From positions 93,713-157,712 of the IMG/VR virus record IMGVR_UViG_3300031951_000022: a stretch of DNA of 64,000 bases. One strand, given 5' to 3'. Shown piece by piece: positions 9,033-17,505 of this stretch. The notes under the pieces are model-generated. The model was not told the origin of the DNA. It worked only from the letters and a program-made list of their open reading frames with translations, and made no database searches. Both the position numbers and the translations under genes were made by a program. The stretch is from a virus. Position 1 is the stretch's first letter. The number at the start of each line of letters is the position of its first letter.

Positions 9033-12000
9033 ATGGCTGGAATTAACTGCGGCAAATTAGATATAACTAATATTAATGATGATGATGTTATTGCCATTAA
9101 TAATAAGGCATGGGTTAGGGGCGATGTAGACGAAAAGGTTTATATATGGGACAATAAAGCTTGTGTTGTTATTAAATTTAATGATGCTTGTACAGCTACT
9201 ATATGTAATGATCAAACAGACGTAAATAAGACATTGATGTTGTTGTCTAGTGCTATTGAAGTATCAAAAGAATCTGGAGATGGAGAGTCAAGCCCTTCTC
9301 CGCCAAACGTAGACGAAGACAGTGCTAATGAAGAAAGAGAAGCTAAGTCTATTTGTGGAGTTGAATTAGACAAACTAAAAGAAGCCCAAAAAGCTTTAGA
9401 TTCATCTAGTATTAACGACAGAGGATATCAGGGTGCTGCCGTTATGCCGATTGGTGCTGTGGTGCCTATGAGATCCAATGTTCGCACCTACGGACCATAT
9501 GCGTCTGCTAATTTCGGCAGCAGCGCCGGTGGAGTAAATGTAGAGGTTAATACCGAACTATGCCCTTGGGTTTTCGGTTCTATAACAGCCATGCATGCTG
9601 CTGGCTCTTCTTTAGTATCTAATGCGGATGTTGGTCTAACCAGAGCTGAGACAGGATCTATAACCATACAAGGACTACCCGATCTCATAGGTCTAGGCGC
9701 TACTGTTGTTAGTGGAGGACCAAATCTTACAGGATTAAATGTTAGTTTTGGCTCATCTGGTATTACGACTAATTATGAGTTTAGAACATATACTCCTAAA
9801 TTTGGTGGATTAAATAGGCATTATTTAGAAAAATTCAAGAGCATTGCTAAAAATAGAGTAGAACAACTAAGATTTTTGCGCAACAATCAAATTTTACAAA
9901 ATAAAATTCGTAGAAAACTTAAAAATATAGATCGCAACAATAATAAAGCTGGCGGAATATTAGACAAAGACGAAGGATCTAAAAATTCGCTACAACGAGT
10001 CTTAATGGGAGAAATATATAATTGGCAAAATGATGACGGAAGTATAAGTCAAAGAACTGTAGTAGGAACAAACGGCCTAGCTAAAAGTGTAGCAGAAATG
10101 ATGTATGACTATGAGAAAAAAGCATACGTTAGTCTAGACGCCCTTTTCGGTCCTGTATCATTATATGGCGACGGTCAATTGCCCAGATATGCTAATCCAA
10201 ATCCTCTGGAACACAAAAAGTCTAGCATAGGCGCCCAACCACCATTTGCTAAATATGGTCAATGTTATGGCTCATTGAATTTAGATCAATATAATATAGA
10301 CTTAACACAACAATATTTAAATCCTCTAACTAATAATTTTGGAGATAATGATCATCACCATACTGGTCCTGGTGCCGGCCACGTTATAGATGTGGTTGGT
10401 AGAAATAGCGAAGTGCCAGACAATGGCGTTATCACCAATATGTATTCTCCAGACGATTCTAGCAGATACTCCAACGATTATCGCTTTTTAGCCATGAGAG
10501 GACCATTAGTTTTACATAGTTGGGGATATGACTTAGATGGTAAACCAATACCCAATGCTGCTGATGATGAAAATGCTACGAAGGCAGGAACATTCAAGAC
10601 AGATCTCTTAAAAGATCAATTTTTGAAAGATTGGCTCAAGAAGCCCGCAACATGGCCAGCTGCTCCTGTTGACCTTAGATTTGATAGAGAAAGAGGATTA
10701 TGGGTTAGTCCACAGCCATACAAAATTGTGGTAGCAAAAATAGTTACTAAAATTAATCCGTTTCAAGAAGGTCGTGGGGTGTTGATTAATTATGGTAAAA
10801 AACTATTTGATCAAACTGGCGCAGAAATTCGTGCAGATGGTGAAGGAGAGTGTGAGAATACAGAAAAACAAGAAGAATGGGTATTAGTTAATCTAACTGA
10901 TTGTCAAGAGCCAAAATATTGGTGCTGTACAAATGGACAAGACGAATACTCTAACTTACTATATAAGTGTGTTAGAGAGGATGACTATAATTTTTGTGGT
11001 GCTGCTAATTCTGTTAGTGGTCCATATGATACTCCTAGCTGTGATGGTGGGTGTGATGGTGGAGAAAATTATTATTGTTGTACTAATGGCACAGACGAAG
11101 AAGGCAATCCTTTATATAGATGTTTAAGAGATAATGATCCTGCATTTTGTGGTGTGGATAATGCTGTTGGCGGACCATATTTTGATGACCCCAACTGTGA
11201 TGCTGGTTGCGGACCACAAGGCAGTTCTTCCTCTTCTTCCTCTTCTTCCTCTTCTTCTAGTATAGACCTATGCAATCCTCCATGCGCTCAAACGATTACA
11301 GTATTAACTAGTATTTCTTTGAGTTCTGGTGGATTAGTTGCCGGAACTGCCTCAGTTAGAGTTTTAGATTATACTCCTACCGCGCCTATTCTTATTGCGG
11401 CTACCGCTTGCTCTGGAACAGGAAGTAGTAGTAGCAGTAGTAGTTCTATGTTTAGCGGATATTATTGTTGTACTAACGGTACAGATGAGCTTGGTAATCT
11501 TTTATATGAATGTATAGCCGATAATGATCGAGCATTTTGTGGTATTGCAAATGCTGTTAGTGGCCCATATGAGGATCCGGCGTGCGGAGGTTGTGGCGTC
11601 GAGAGCAGTAGTAGCAGCAGTAGTAGTAGTAATCCCTGGTATTGTGTATCAGACAATGGAAGTGTATGCTTTTGTAAGGATGATGGTGGTCAACGACCAG
11701 AAGATCCACTATATGAGTTAGAATCAGAATGTATTGCTGTCTGTTGTGAATCTAGCAGTAGCAGTAGTAGTAGTAGTAGTCTTCCTTCTAGTAGTTCTAG
11801 TAGTATTAGTAGTAGTTCTAGTAGTGGTCCCGAGCCGACACCTCCAGACGGAGATACTCAGCAGCCAATGATTAAGCTTGTTGATCGTATTGGTAAAGGA
11901 CATAATGCTGGCGAATTAGTTTATGCTTACTTTGATGCGGAAAATAATGTATATATTGTCTTACAAAGACATAAAGAGCTTAATACTGCAACTATTTATG

Positions 12001-12170
12001 GCGAATTTAGATACGGATACTTACAAGTAGAAGGTATGGCTGGTGTTGATCCTTTAGATAATATAACTATAGGTTCTACTATTCCAGTATTTGATAGATT
12101 ATATTTACAGAAAACTGAGGAAGATTGTTTTAGAAAAGGCGTAGCGGTTAAGTTTACACAATCAGAATAA
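9033..12170 (+). CDS. Cys-rich virion-type protein with poly-Ser linkers
   Basis: 1045-residue protein. Residues 1 to about 610 are Gly/Asn-rich and would form an ordinary structural domain. From about 625 come three copies of a roughly 45-residue Cys module with the pattern CCTNG.DE..N.LY.C...D, then FCG..N.V.GPY and closing Cys residues (bases 10915-11065, 11068-11215, 11458-11604), plus a diverged fourth near 11635-11750. The modules are joined by runs of 8-13 serines. A final 110-residue domain follows a Ser-rich hinge at 11752-11826. ATG 9033 lies behind AAGGA. Disulfide-bonded modules on flexible stalks suggest an exposed fibre or adsorption protein. This is inferred, and no named family is recognised. 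Confidence 0.7.
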   Translation: MAGINCGKLDITNINDDDVIAINNKAWVRGDVDEKVYIWDNKACVVIKFNDACTATICNDQTDVNKTLMLLSSAIEVSKESGDGESSPSPPNVDEDSANEEREAKSICGVELDKLKEAQKALDSSSINDRGYQGAAVMPIGAVVPMRSNVRTYGPYASANFGSSAGGVNVEVNTELCPWVFGSITAMHAAGSSLVSNADVGLTRAETGSITIQGLPDLIGLGATVVSGGPNLTGLNVSFGSSGITTNYEFRTYTPKFGGLNRHYLEKFKSIAKNRVEQLRFLRNNQILQNKIRRKLKNIDRNNNKAGGILDKDEGSKNSLQRVLMGEIYNWQNDDGSISQRTVVGTNGLAKSVAEMMYDYEKKAYVSLDALFGPVSLYGDGQLPRYANPNPLEHKKSSIGAQPPFAKYGQCYGSLNLDQYNIDLTQQYLNPLTNNFGDNDHHHTGPGAGHVIDVVGRNSEVPDNGVITNMYSPDDSSRYSNDYRFLAMRGPLVLHSWGYDLDGKPIPNAADDENATKAGTFKTDLLKDQFLKDWLKKPATWPAAPVDLRFDRERGLWVSPQPYKIVVAKIVTKINPFQEGRGVLINYGKKLFDQTGAEIRADGEGECENTEKQEEWVLVNLTDCQEPKYWCCTNGQDEYSNLLYKCVREDDYNFCGAANSVSGPYDTPSCDGGCDGGENYYCCTNGTDEEGNPLYRCLRDNDPAFCGVDNAVGGPYFDDPNCDAGCGPQGSSSSSSSSSSSSSIDLCNPPCAQTITVLTSISLSSGGLVAGTASVRVLDYTPTAPILIAATACSGTGSSSSSSSSMFSGYYCCTNGTDELGNLLYECIADNDRAFCGIANAVSGPYEDPACGGCGVESSSSSSSSSNPWYCVSDNGSVCFCKDDGGQRPEDPLYELESECIAVCCESSSSSSSSSSLPSSSSSSISSSSSSGPEPTPPDGDTQQPMIKLVDRIGKGHNAGELVYAYFDAENNVYIVLQRHKELNTATIYGEFRYGYLQVEGMAGVDPLDNITIGSTIPVFDRLYLQKTEEDCFRKGVAVKFTQSE
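11223..11826 (+). repeat. Poly-serine linker tracts between Cys modules
   Basis: Serine runs are at 11223-11261 (13 Ser), 11424-11447 (8 Ser), about 11604-11631, and several between 11752 and 11826. The first is almost entirely TCT/TCC codons. The later ones are mostly AGT/AGC. Two unrelated codon families giving the same residue argue that serine itself is selected, not a DNA microsatellite. They may act as flexible spacers or as O-glycosylation sites. Confidence 0.85.
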
Positions 12171-12188
12171 AAGCAAAAAGGCAACAAC

Positions 12189-13169
12189 ATGGTATGTACT
12201 ACATTAACGCCGACACCATCATATACTGGAGCTATTACTCCAACGCCAACAAGAGCTAGTACCCCCACGCCCACGCCAACTCTAACCAGAACGGCTACTC
12301 CTTCTAATTCTCTACCTCTTTCTCCTACGCCATCTTCTGGAGATCCTAATACTTGGCTAACGCCAACCTTTGTTGCTGATGTTCCACCCACTTCAACACC
12401 AGCTCTCTCTAGTACACCAGCATTAACGCCATCCAATTCTCCCACCAGAACATCTAGTAGAACACCAACAAAGACAGTTTCTATTACAAGAACTAATACT
12501 CAGTCTCGCACAGCAACAAGAACACCTTCTTCCACGAGAGGTTCCACTCCCACCCCTACGTCAACTGTGTCGATGACTTTTACTCCAACTAAAACCTTAA
12601 CAGGGTCACTTACTAGAACTCCAACTAAAACACCAACTCTTAGTAAAAGCTTAACTCAGACTATTACCCCTACTAGAACTATTGGAGGAACTGATACTTC
12701 TCCAACACCCACACAAACAGCATCGTCTACTAGACCCTTTACTCCAACACCCACAAATAGTAACACCCCCACTAAATCTAGTACTCCAGGAGCTAGTCAA
12801 ACTCGTACTCCTAGTCTAACGACATCTTATAGTCGCACTGTTACTGCTAGCGTAAGCGAATCCTCATGTCCAGTGCCACCAATTAGTACAGGAACTTTGA
12901 CACCAACCCCAACAAATACTACAACAGCATCAAATACTAGAACAATTACTCCAACTAGAACAGGAACTAGAGCACCAACACCCACACCAGTAATAGCTAG
13001 TCCAACACCAACACCAACACCAACATATACCCCCACACAAACCGGAACTAATACTAGAACCCCCACTATAACTAAAACACAGACCAGAACCATTACTCGC
13101 ACAGCATCAAACACACCAACACGAACACCAACACGAACACAAACACGGACTCCATCACGATCTCTATAA
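12189..13169 (+). CDS. Mucin-like Thr/Pro/Ser/Arg repeat protein
   Basis: 326-residue protein of almost pure low complexity: alternating TPTPT, TRT and SNTRT blocks with Thr at roughly a third of residues by eye, and very few acidic or large hydrophobic residues. Only short stretches near residues 50-70 and 215-235 (with one Cys) look different. There is no signal peptide or membrane segment. ATG 12189 follows AAAAGG, 18 bases after the Cys-rich protein, so it belongs to the same + strand operon and is its last gene. Such sequence is extended and is a classic acceptor for O-linked sugars. It is immediately followed, convergently, by the glycosyltransferase cluster. The role as an exposed stalk or glycosylation substrate is inference. 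Confidence 0.75.
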   Translation: MVCTTLTPTPSYTGAITPTPTRASTPTPTPTLTRTATPSNSLPLSPTPSSGDPNTWLTPTFVADVPPTSTPALSSTPALTPSNSPTRTSSRTPTKTVSITRTNTQSRTATRTPSSTRGSTPTPTSTVSMTFTPTKTLTGSLTRTPTKTPTLSKSLTQTITPTRTIGGTDTSPTPTQTASSTRPFTPTPTNSNTPTKSSTPGASQTRTPSLTTSYSRTVTASVSESSCPVPPISTGTLTPTPTNTTTASNTRTITPTRTGTRAPTPTPVIASPTPTPTPTYTPTQTGTNTRTPTITKTQTRTITRTASNTPTRTPTRTQTRTPSRSL

Positions 13170-13172
13170 TAA

Positions 13173-13979
13173 TTATGTTGATGCTTTAATTAATATGTTT
13201 TTACTCCTCATACAATGAACAATGTTTGACTTAATTGGAAACTTATCTCCTGTCATATAATCTTCAAAAGTCCAGTCTGCATATTCTGGAAGCTTATTTC
13301 TCCAATAGCCAGTCCAATCACTAGCCCATAGCCAACTGGTTTTTTCTAAGGTTCTTTCTTCTGGGTTTTGCATGCAATGACCTAAGAAGGCCAAAGACAC
13401 CTCTTCTGTAAAATTATAGTAGCCCTTCTTTTTCGCATAAAAGAAAAAATTAAGTCCAATATTATAAAATTCGTCTATATAATTTTTATCAACTATCCAA
13501 AATCCAGCATTAGTATTATAGATCTTATCTAACTTTAAGCCAGTTTCTTCATACAATGGTTTATATTTTTCCACAGGACAACCCCACCAATCTTTTCTTT
13601 TAGCATTGGGTGAGGTAATTTCGTTCTCCATTTGAGCAAAAATTTTATGACCATCCATCATATGTATAAAATCGCCCGGATGATTAACAAAATAATTGTC
13701 GGCGTCTAAAAAAACATAATAGTCATAATTTAAACTGCTAACTTGTTCTTTGAGAAAGTGAAACTTAAACATATATAGGGATTTTTCAAAAGTACCACAC
13801 TTATGAACATTGGCCCCGTTTATATGTTCCATATCTGTCCATATGTGAAAGTCCTCTTGTACTCCACAGTCTCGGGCTGATTTCACCATTGTTTGTGCCA
13901 TTTTGGCATGGTGTCCATCAGCAACTGTCCAATAGCAAAATGTTTTATTTGCTATATCCTTTGAAGTTTTTAAATCCAT
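13173..13979 (-). CDS. GT-A fold glycosyltransferase-like protein
   Basis: Probable nucleotide-sugar-dependent glycosyltransferase. It has YYVFLDADNYF (a D.D-type metal/sugar-nucleotide motif) near residue 95, and later NTNAGFWIVDKNYIDEF, reminiscent of GT8-type enzymes where the substrate pocket follows the D.D motif. I prefer ATG 13979 because AGAGG sits 11 bases upstream, whereas at 13988 it would be only two bases away. The start overlaps the end of the next gene upstream by about 35 bases. It is last in the 19-13 kb cluster and its stop is three bases from the stop of the convergent Thr/Pro-rich gene. Donor and acceptor are unknown. Confidence 0.65.
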   Translation of the reverse strand: MDLKTSKDIANKTFCYWTVADGHHAKMAQTMVKSARDCGVQEDFHIWTDMEHINGANVHKCGTFEKSLYMFKFHFLKEQVSSLNYDYYVFLDADNYFVNHPGDFIHMMDGHKIFAQMENEITSPNAKRKDWWGCPVEKYKPLYEETGLKLDKIYNTNAGFWIVDKNYIDEFYNIGLNFFFYAKKKGYYNFTEEVSLAFLGHCMQNPEERTLEKTSWLWASDWTGYWRNKLPEYADWTFEDYMTGDKFPIKSNIVHCMRSKNILIKAST

Positions 13980-14637
13980 ACTCTCCATTACCTCTTCTTT
14001 CAGCCTTATTTACCATGAATGTATCTTCCCATCCGAATAATGTATGAAAAGTTCCAGATGTTTGAAGCAATAGGTCCCCCAGCAACATATCTCCATTTCT
14101 TTTAATCATGTTTCTATCTGGGTAATCATATTTTCTTAAATATTCACACCTACCTACCCATAACCCACCAACGGGGAAAAAGCATGTGCTTGGCTGGGTA
14201 GGATGTTTAATTCCTTTGTACCAAGATCTGCTTTTTAAAAAATCTATATACAATGCATTTCTGCCATTAACATGAGGAAAACCCAACACATCAACCGGAT
14301 GGTTTTGTATTTGCTCATTTAGCGTTTGGTCCCAATTTGGTTTTCTGATATAGCTATCATCATCAAACCATATCATATATTCAGTATCTACTAAATCTAA
14401 TAACATTCTGAACATAGGATCTTTATTAATATTAACATTACAGTCAATTAAACTACTAATTTGAGCAGTATCTAGAAGATGTCTATAGTATTTTTTAGTC
14501 TCATTACAGCACTCACTCAAACCAACATGAATTTTTAGTGGTAGTGTTTTATGTTGTAAGATAGAATCTATACATTTTTTAGATATATCATAATAATTGC
14601 CATAACAACATATTAAAACTTCAAATTTATTATTCAT
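13945..14637 (-). CDS. Family 2-like glycosyltransferase
   Basis: 230-residue GT-A type enzyme. The N-terminus FEVLICCYGNYYDISKKCID is the usual first strand/helix of GT2 enzymes (normally VIIPTYN). MIWFDDDSYI near residue 115 is the acidic metal-binding motif, and a WEDTFM segment near the C-terminus may carry the catalytic acid. There is no membrane segment. ATG 14637 overlaps the upstream gene by eight bases, indicating coupled translation. The sugar and target cannot be read from the sequence. Confidence 0.7.
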   Translation of the reverse strand: MNNKFEVLICCYGNYYDISKKCIDSILQHKTLPLKIHVGLSECCNETKKYYRHLLDTAQISSLIDCNVNINKDPMFRMLLDLVDTEYMIWFDDDSYIRKPNWDQTLNEQIQNHPVDVLGFPHVNGRNALYIDFLKSRSWYKGIKHPTQPSTCFFPVGGLWVGRCEYLRKYDYPDRNMIKRNGDMLLGDLLLQTSGTFHTLFGWEDTFMVNKAERRGNGEYGFKNFKGYSK

Positions 14638-15250
14638 ATTTGTACTTAATTAGCCATGCTACTGTTTGTAATAGGTCTTGCATATATGGTTTAAGATTTT
14701 CTTTTTGAGATATGTCTATTATATGAGAATCTTCTATTTCTAGCCAGTTCCATATTTGGTCTTGCATATGTTCTTTAAAAAAGCCTAAGTTTGGAGAATA
14801 GTCGTGGGCCATAATAATATCGCCCATCTTTAACAGCGGGGCTAGTATATTATACTCACACCTTTTACATCCGCCATCACATAAAACTAATGTTAAACCA
14901 TCTTGTCTTATAAAAGAACGAATTTCATCTTCTGCTTTTTTTGTAATAAAAGACGTATTCTCATAATCGAATAAGTTTTCTGTTCTAACATCCACAGCCT
15001 TGTTTACTACTAGTGGCTTTAAAAATTCTTGGTCATTAATATCATAAGTACGAATAATATTCTTGTGAAGATTTAATTCATCCATAATATCTCTTAACAT
15101 TAATGTCAGCCCACCATGAAATGTTCCAATTTCTAATATTCTGGCTGGAGTTATTTCTGCTAATAGTTGTTTAAATACTTGTGGCGTATTTCTGTGCTGG
15201 CTCATAAATAAATAGCCATAAGCAAAGCCACCCTCTACTGTGTCTGTCAT
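14630..15250 (-). CDS. Class I SAM-dependent methyltransferase-like (CmcI/Methyltransf_24 type)
   Basis: 206 residues. RILEIGTFHGGLTLML (about residues 33-48) is the SAM-binding motif I. LVLCDGGCKR and IIMAHDYS further on match the acidic and His-Asp motifs of the cephalosporin-hydroxylase-like/Methyltransf_24 group, which often sits in sugar-biosynthesis clusters and methylates glycan hydroxyls. ATG 15250 follows GAGG and directly abuts the upstream stop (TAAATG). Lying among glycosyltransferases, it probably caps or decorates the same glycan. That role is inferred. Confidence 0.65.
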   Translation of the reverse strand: MTDTVEGGFAYGYLFMSQHRNTPQVFKQLLAEITPARILEIGTFHGGLTLMLRDIMDELNLHKNIIRTYDINDQEFLKPLVVNKAVDVRTENLFDYENTSFITKKAEDEIRSFIRQDGLTLVLCDGGCKRCEYNILAPLLKMGDIIMAHDYSPNLGFFKEHMQDQIWNWLEIEDSHIIDISQKENLKPYMQDLLQTVAWLIKYKYE

Positions 15251-16231
15251 TTATAAGTCCTCTAAAGTAAATTTTGACAATATATAATCTATATTATTGT
15301 TAGGGTTGCAGTTTTTTAAATACCATTGTCTAGCATTATGACTAACAAACTCAAGATAATCATAGTTATTTTTGATTAAATTCCAATAGTATTCCACATA
15401 GTCGCCAAAATTTTCGTATTGTGAATACCAAGGATTGCCATCCCAATATTTACAGGCATGAAAACAATTAACATAATGATAGTTTGAAATTAATGGATCA
15501 GGATAATTAATATCTAGGTGTGGTCTTAGAACAGGAACACCCACAGCAAAACACTCTATATCCCTATTACATATCTCAGTTCCTCCAGGTAGACTTAAAG
15601 CAGACCTATTCTCAGACAGTTCTTTTAAGTACTCAAGATAGTTTAGATTATTAGATTCTTTATTTTTGTCGATAATTCTGATAGATGGATCGGATATAGT
15701 TCTAACCATATCTTCTCTAAAATGCCACATATATCCACGAAAATGCAATAGACCCCGAGTCTGCTTAACATTTCTTTGGGTGTATATCTCATTAATTTCG
15801 TTATAAAAACTATCATAATATGGAGCATAGAAAAAACTATGATATTTATTAGTAATATTCAGAGGACAATCAATGTCAGGATTATCAGCCTCTACTGATC
15901 TAAAATTAAAATAATCAATATAGTTAAAACCACCACAATAAAAAAACTTATGCATTTTAGATGGATTCCAACCTAAATGCTTCATAAAGTGATATTTCCA
16001 ATTATCAAAAAATGATACTATGATATAGTTTTGCGTATCAGGATTAATAATAGAAAAATTCATACAGCTATATATACTGCCATATCCATTGTTCTCATAG
16101 GATGGATCATTATGAATTTCAAAGGTATGTTGCGGAAACCGTGTCTCTATAGTTTTATAAAGCTTTTGAAAAAAAGAAGTTACATAATAGTTAGGAATAT
16201 CTCTAAATTGATGACGTATATGGTATTTCAT
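15251..16231 (-). CDS. Putative glycosyltransferase, family not identified
   Basis: About 326 residues, Tyr/Asn/His-rich. The C-terminal half has LSLPGGTEICNRDIECFAVG then VPVLRP, the layout of the nucleotide-sugar-binding loop of GT-B or exostosin-like enzymes (Pro-Gly-Gly, acidic pair, Gly-Val-Pro-Val). The N-terminal half has no motif I can name. I choose ATG 16231 because it forms an ATGA overlap with the upstream stop. A GTG at 16258 would overlap it by 31 bases. The assignment as a glycosyltransferase rests on this motif and the neighbours. Confidence 0.5.
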   Translation of the reverse strand: MKYHIRHQFRDIPNYYVTSFFQKLYKTIETRFPQHTFEIHNDPSYENNGYGSIYSCMNFSIINPDTQNYIIVSFFDNWKYHFMKHLGWNPSKMHKFFYCGGFNYIDYFNFRSVEADNPDIDCPLNITNKYHSFFYAPYYDSFYNEINEIYTQRNVKQTRGLLHFRGYMWHFREDMVRTISDPSIRIIDKNKESNNLNYLEYLKELSENRSALSLPGGTEICNRDIECFAVGVPVLRPHLDINYPDPLISNYHYVNCFHACKYWDGNPWYSQYENFGDYVEYYWNLIKNNYDYLEFVSHNARQWYLKNCNPNNNIDYILSKFTLEDL

Positions 16232-17505
16232 ATATTGCCTACAATTGGTTCTGACCACCCCTTACTTACGCTGTGAGGCCATACCAACCAGCTGTGTGGC
16301 TTTTCTTTAGTTTCAAACCATCTCCAAACTTTACAATATCCATCAGGGTCTTTTTTCATTCTTTCAATTTCATCTATATCAGCATCTTGTCTAAACATTT
16401 CTTGGCCATTTTGATCTTTAAATGCTACCGCCCAGAAATCATAGTCATTTTCTGGAACTTGATCATATCCTAGATCAATACAGTGCTTAAACATGTATAC
16501 TAAGCTGGCCTCAAAGTCTTCATCAGAGATTTTCATATTATCAAGCTTAGGAGGCTTATGATCTAAAACATCTAATGTAATAGCTCTATTTTTAAAACTA
16601 ATACCAGCATACTTTTCATAATCAGACAATGATCTTTCATTACCAAAATCATATATGCCAAAGTCTATATCTTTGATTTCGCCGTCCATACCAAATAATT
16701 TGCGATTCCTTGAATGACACTGGTTATTTCTGTCTATCCATTTTTGATCATCGTCCCATTGCTTACTTCTTCCTTTTCTAGTATATTCATGCCAACAAAT
16801 TACCTTATTTGGATAGAATAAATCATACCCCTTAGTAAAAGCCCTAGCGGCAACGTTGATCTCTTCACCATGAAAATAATAGTAAGGATCATGCTTAACC
16901 TCTTGAGCAAATTGACCGATAGAAAACGCAAAGTGGGCGCTGTAAAATCTGCCGGGAATAGGCTTTGTTATATCTTCTATCTCTGGTTGTAAACTAGTTG
17001 GTAAAAAGAATATGGCGCCTTCTGGTATAAATCTATCAAAAGTCATTTTCCATGGCTCTTGTATTCTAGCAGCCGGATCGTTGTCAGGATCAAAACTTGG
17101 GATGTATGTTGTTATTAGTGGTTTAGCATGTCCGTCCGCCTGAAGTTCTGAGACCATATTAATGAGCATTTCATCCCAGTCTTTAACAAATCTATGATGA
17201 CTATCTAGCTGTAATGTATAATCTTCATTTGAGTATAGTGTTTGAATAAGATTTCTAGCCCAACAAACACCCTGAGAATCTCTATAGTCTATATCTAGTA
17301 TTTTAAATCTACTATCTTTTTTAAATTCGTCTAAACTATCCCAACTATCATCAGGATGATGTTGCCAAGCTATACCGAATCTTAGATTCTCTGGATATTT
17401 GGCACTTTCTATTAGGTTGTGCAGGGTAGGTGATAGTTGAGGATCTCTATATGAGGCGATTTGTATAAAAATAGTACTAGTTTTCTTTTCTTTCTGTTGC
17501 GCCAT
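16228..17505 (-). CDS. GT60-type polypeptide GlcNAc-transferase-like enzyme
   Basis: 425 residues. The first 110 residues carry the hallmark blocks of Pfam Glyco_transf_GlcNAc (GT60): TIFIQIASYRDPQL (12-24), an FGIAWQHH strand, DSQGVCWARN (76-85) and TLQLDSHHRFVKDWDEM (97-113). A YFHGEEINVAARAF segment further on fits the second acidic motif. Known GT60 enzymes in Dictyostelium transfer alpha-GlcNAc to protein Thr/Ser or to hydroxyproline of Skp1. The present acceptor is unknown, but Thr/Ser-rich virion-type proteins are encoded 3-7 kb away. Start ATG 17505 has AAGAG nine bases upstream. The family call is from remembered motifs. Confidence 0.7.
   Translation of the reverse strand: MAQQKEKKTSTIFIQIASYRDPQLSPTLHNLIESAKYPENLRFGIAWQHHPDDSWDSLDEFKKDSRFKILDIDYRDSQGVCWARNLIQTLYSNEDYTLQLDSHHRFVKDWDEMLINMVSELQADGHAKPLITTYIPSFDPDNDPAARIQEPWKMTFDRFIPEGAIFFLPTSLQPEIEDITKPIPGRFYSAHFAFSIGQFAQEVKHDPYYYFHGEEINVAARAFTKGYDLFYPNKVICWHEYTRKGRSKQWDDDQKWIDRNNQCHSRNRKLFGMDGEIKDIDFGIYDFGNERSLSDYEKYAGISFKNRAITLDVLDHKPPKLDNMKISDEDFEASLVYMFKHCIDLGYDQVPENDYDFWAVAFKDQNGQEMFRQDADIDEIERMKKDPDGYCKVWRWFETKEKPHSWLVWPHSVSKGWSEPIVGNI

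Noticed and set aside
11755-11826. Serine tracts as sequencing slippage
   Set aside because: Two codon families and uneven runs with Leu/Pro/Ile interruptions are unlike slippage, and the frame continues to a conserved-looking C-terminal domain.
11996-12445. Val-rich open frame on the - strand opposite the Thr/Pro-rich gene
   Set aside because: It is the mirror of the Thr/Pro repeat DNA and overlaps two well-supported + strand genes.
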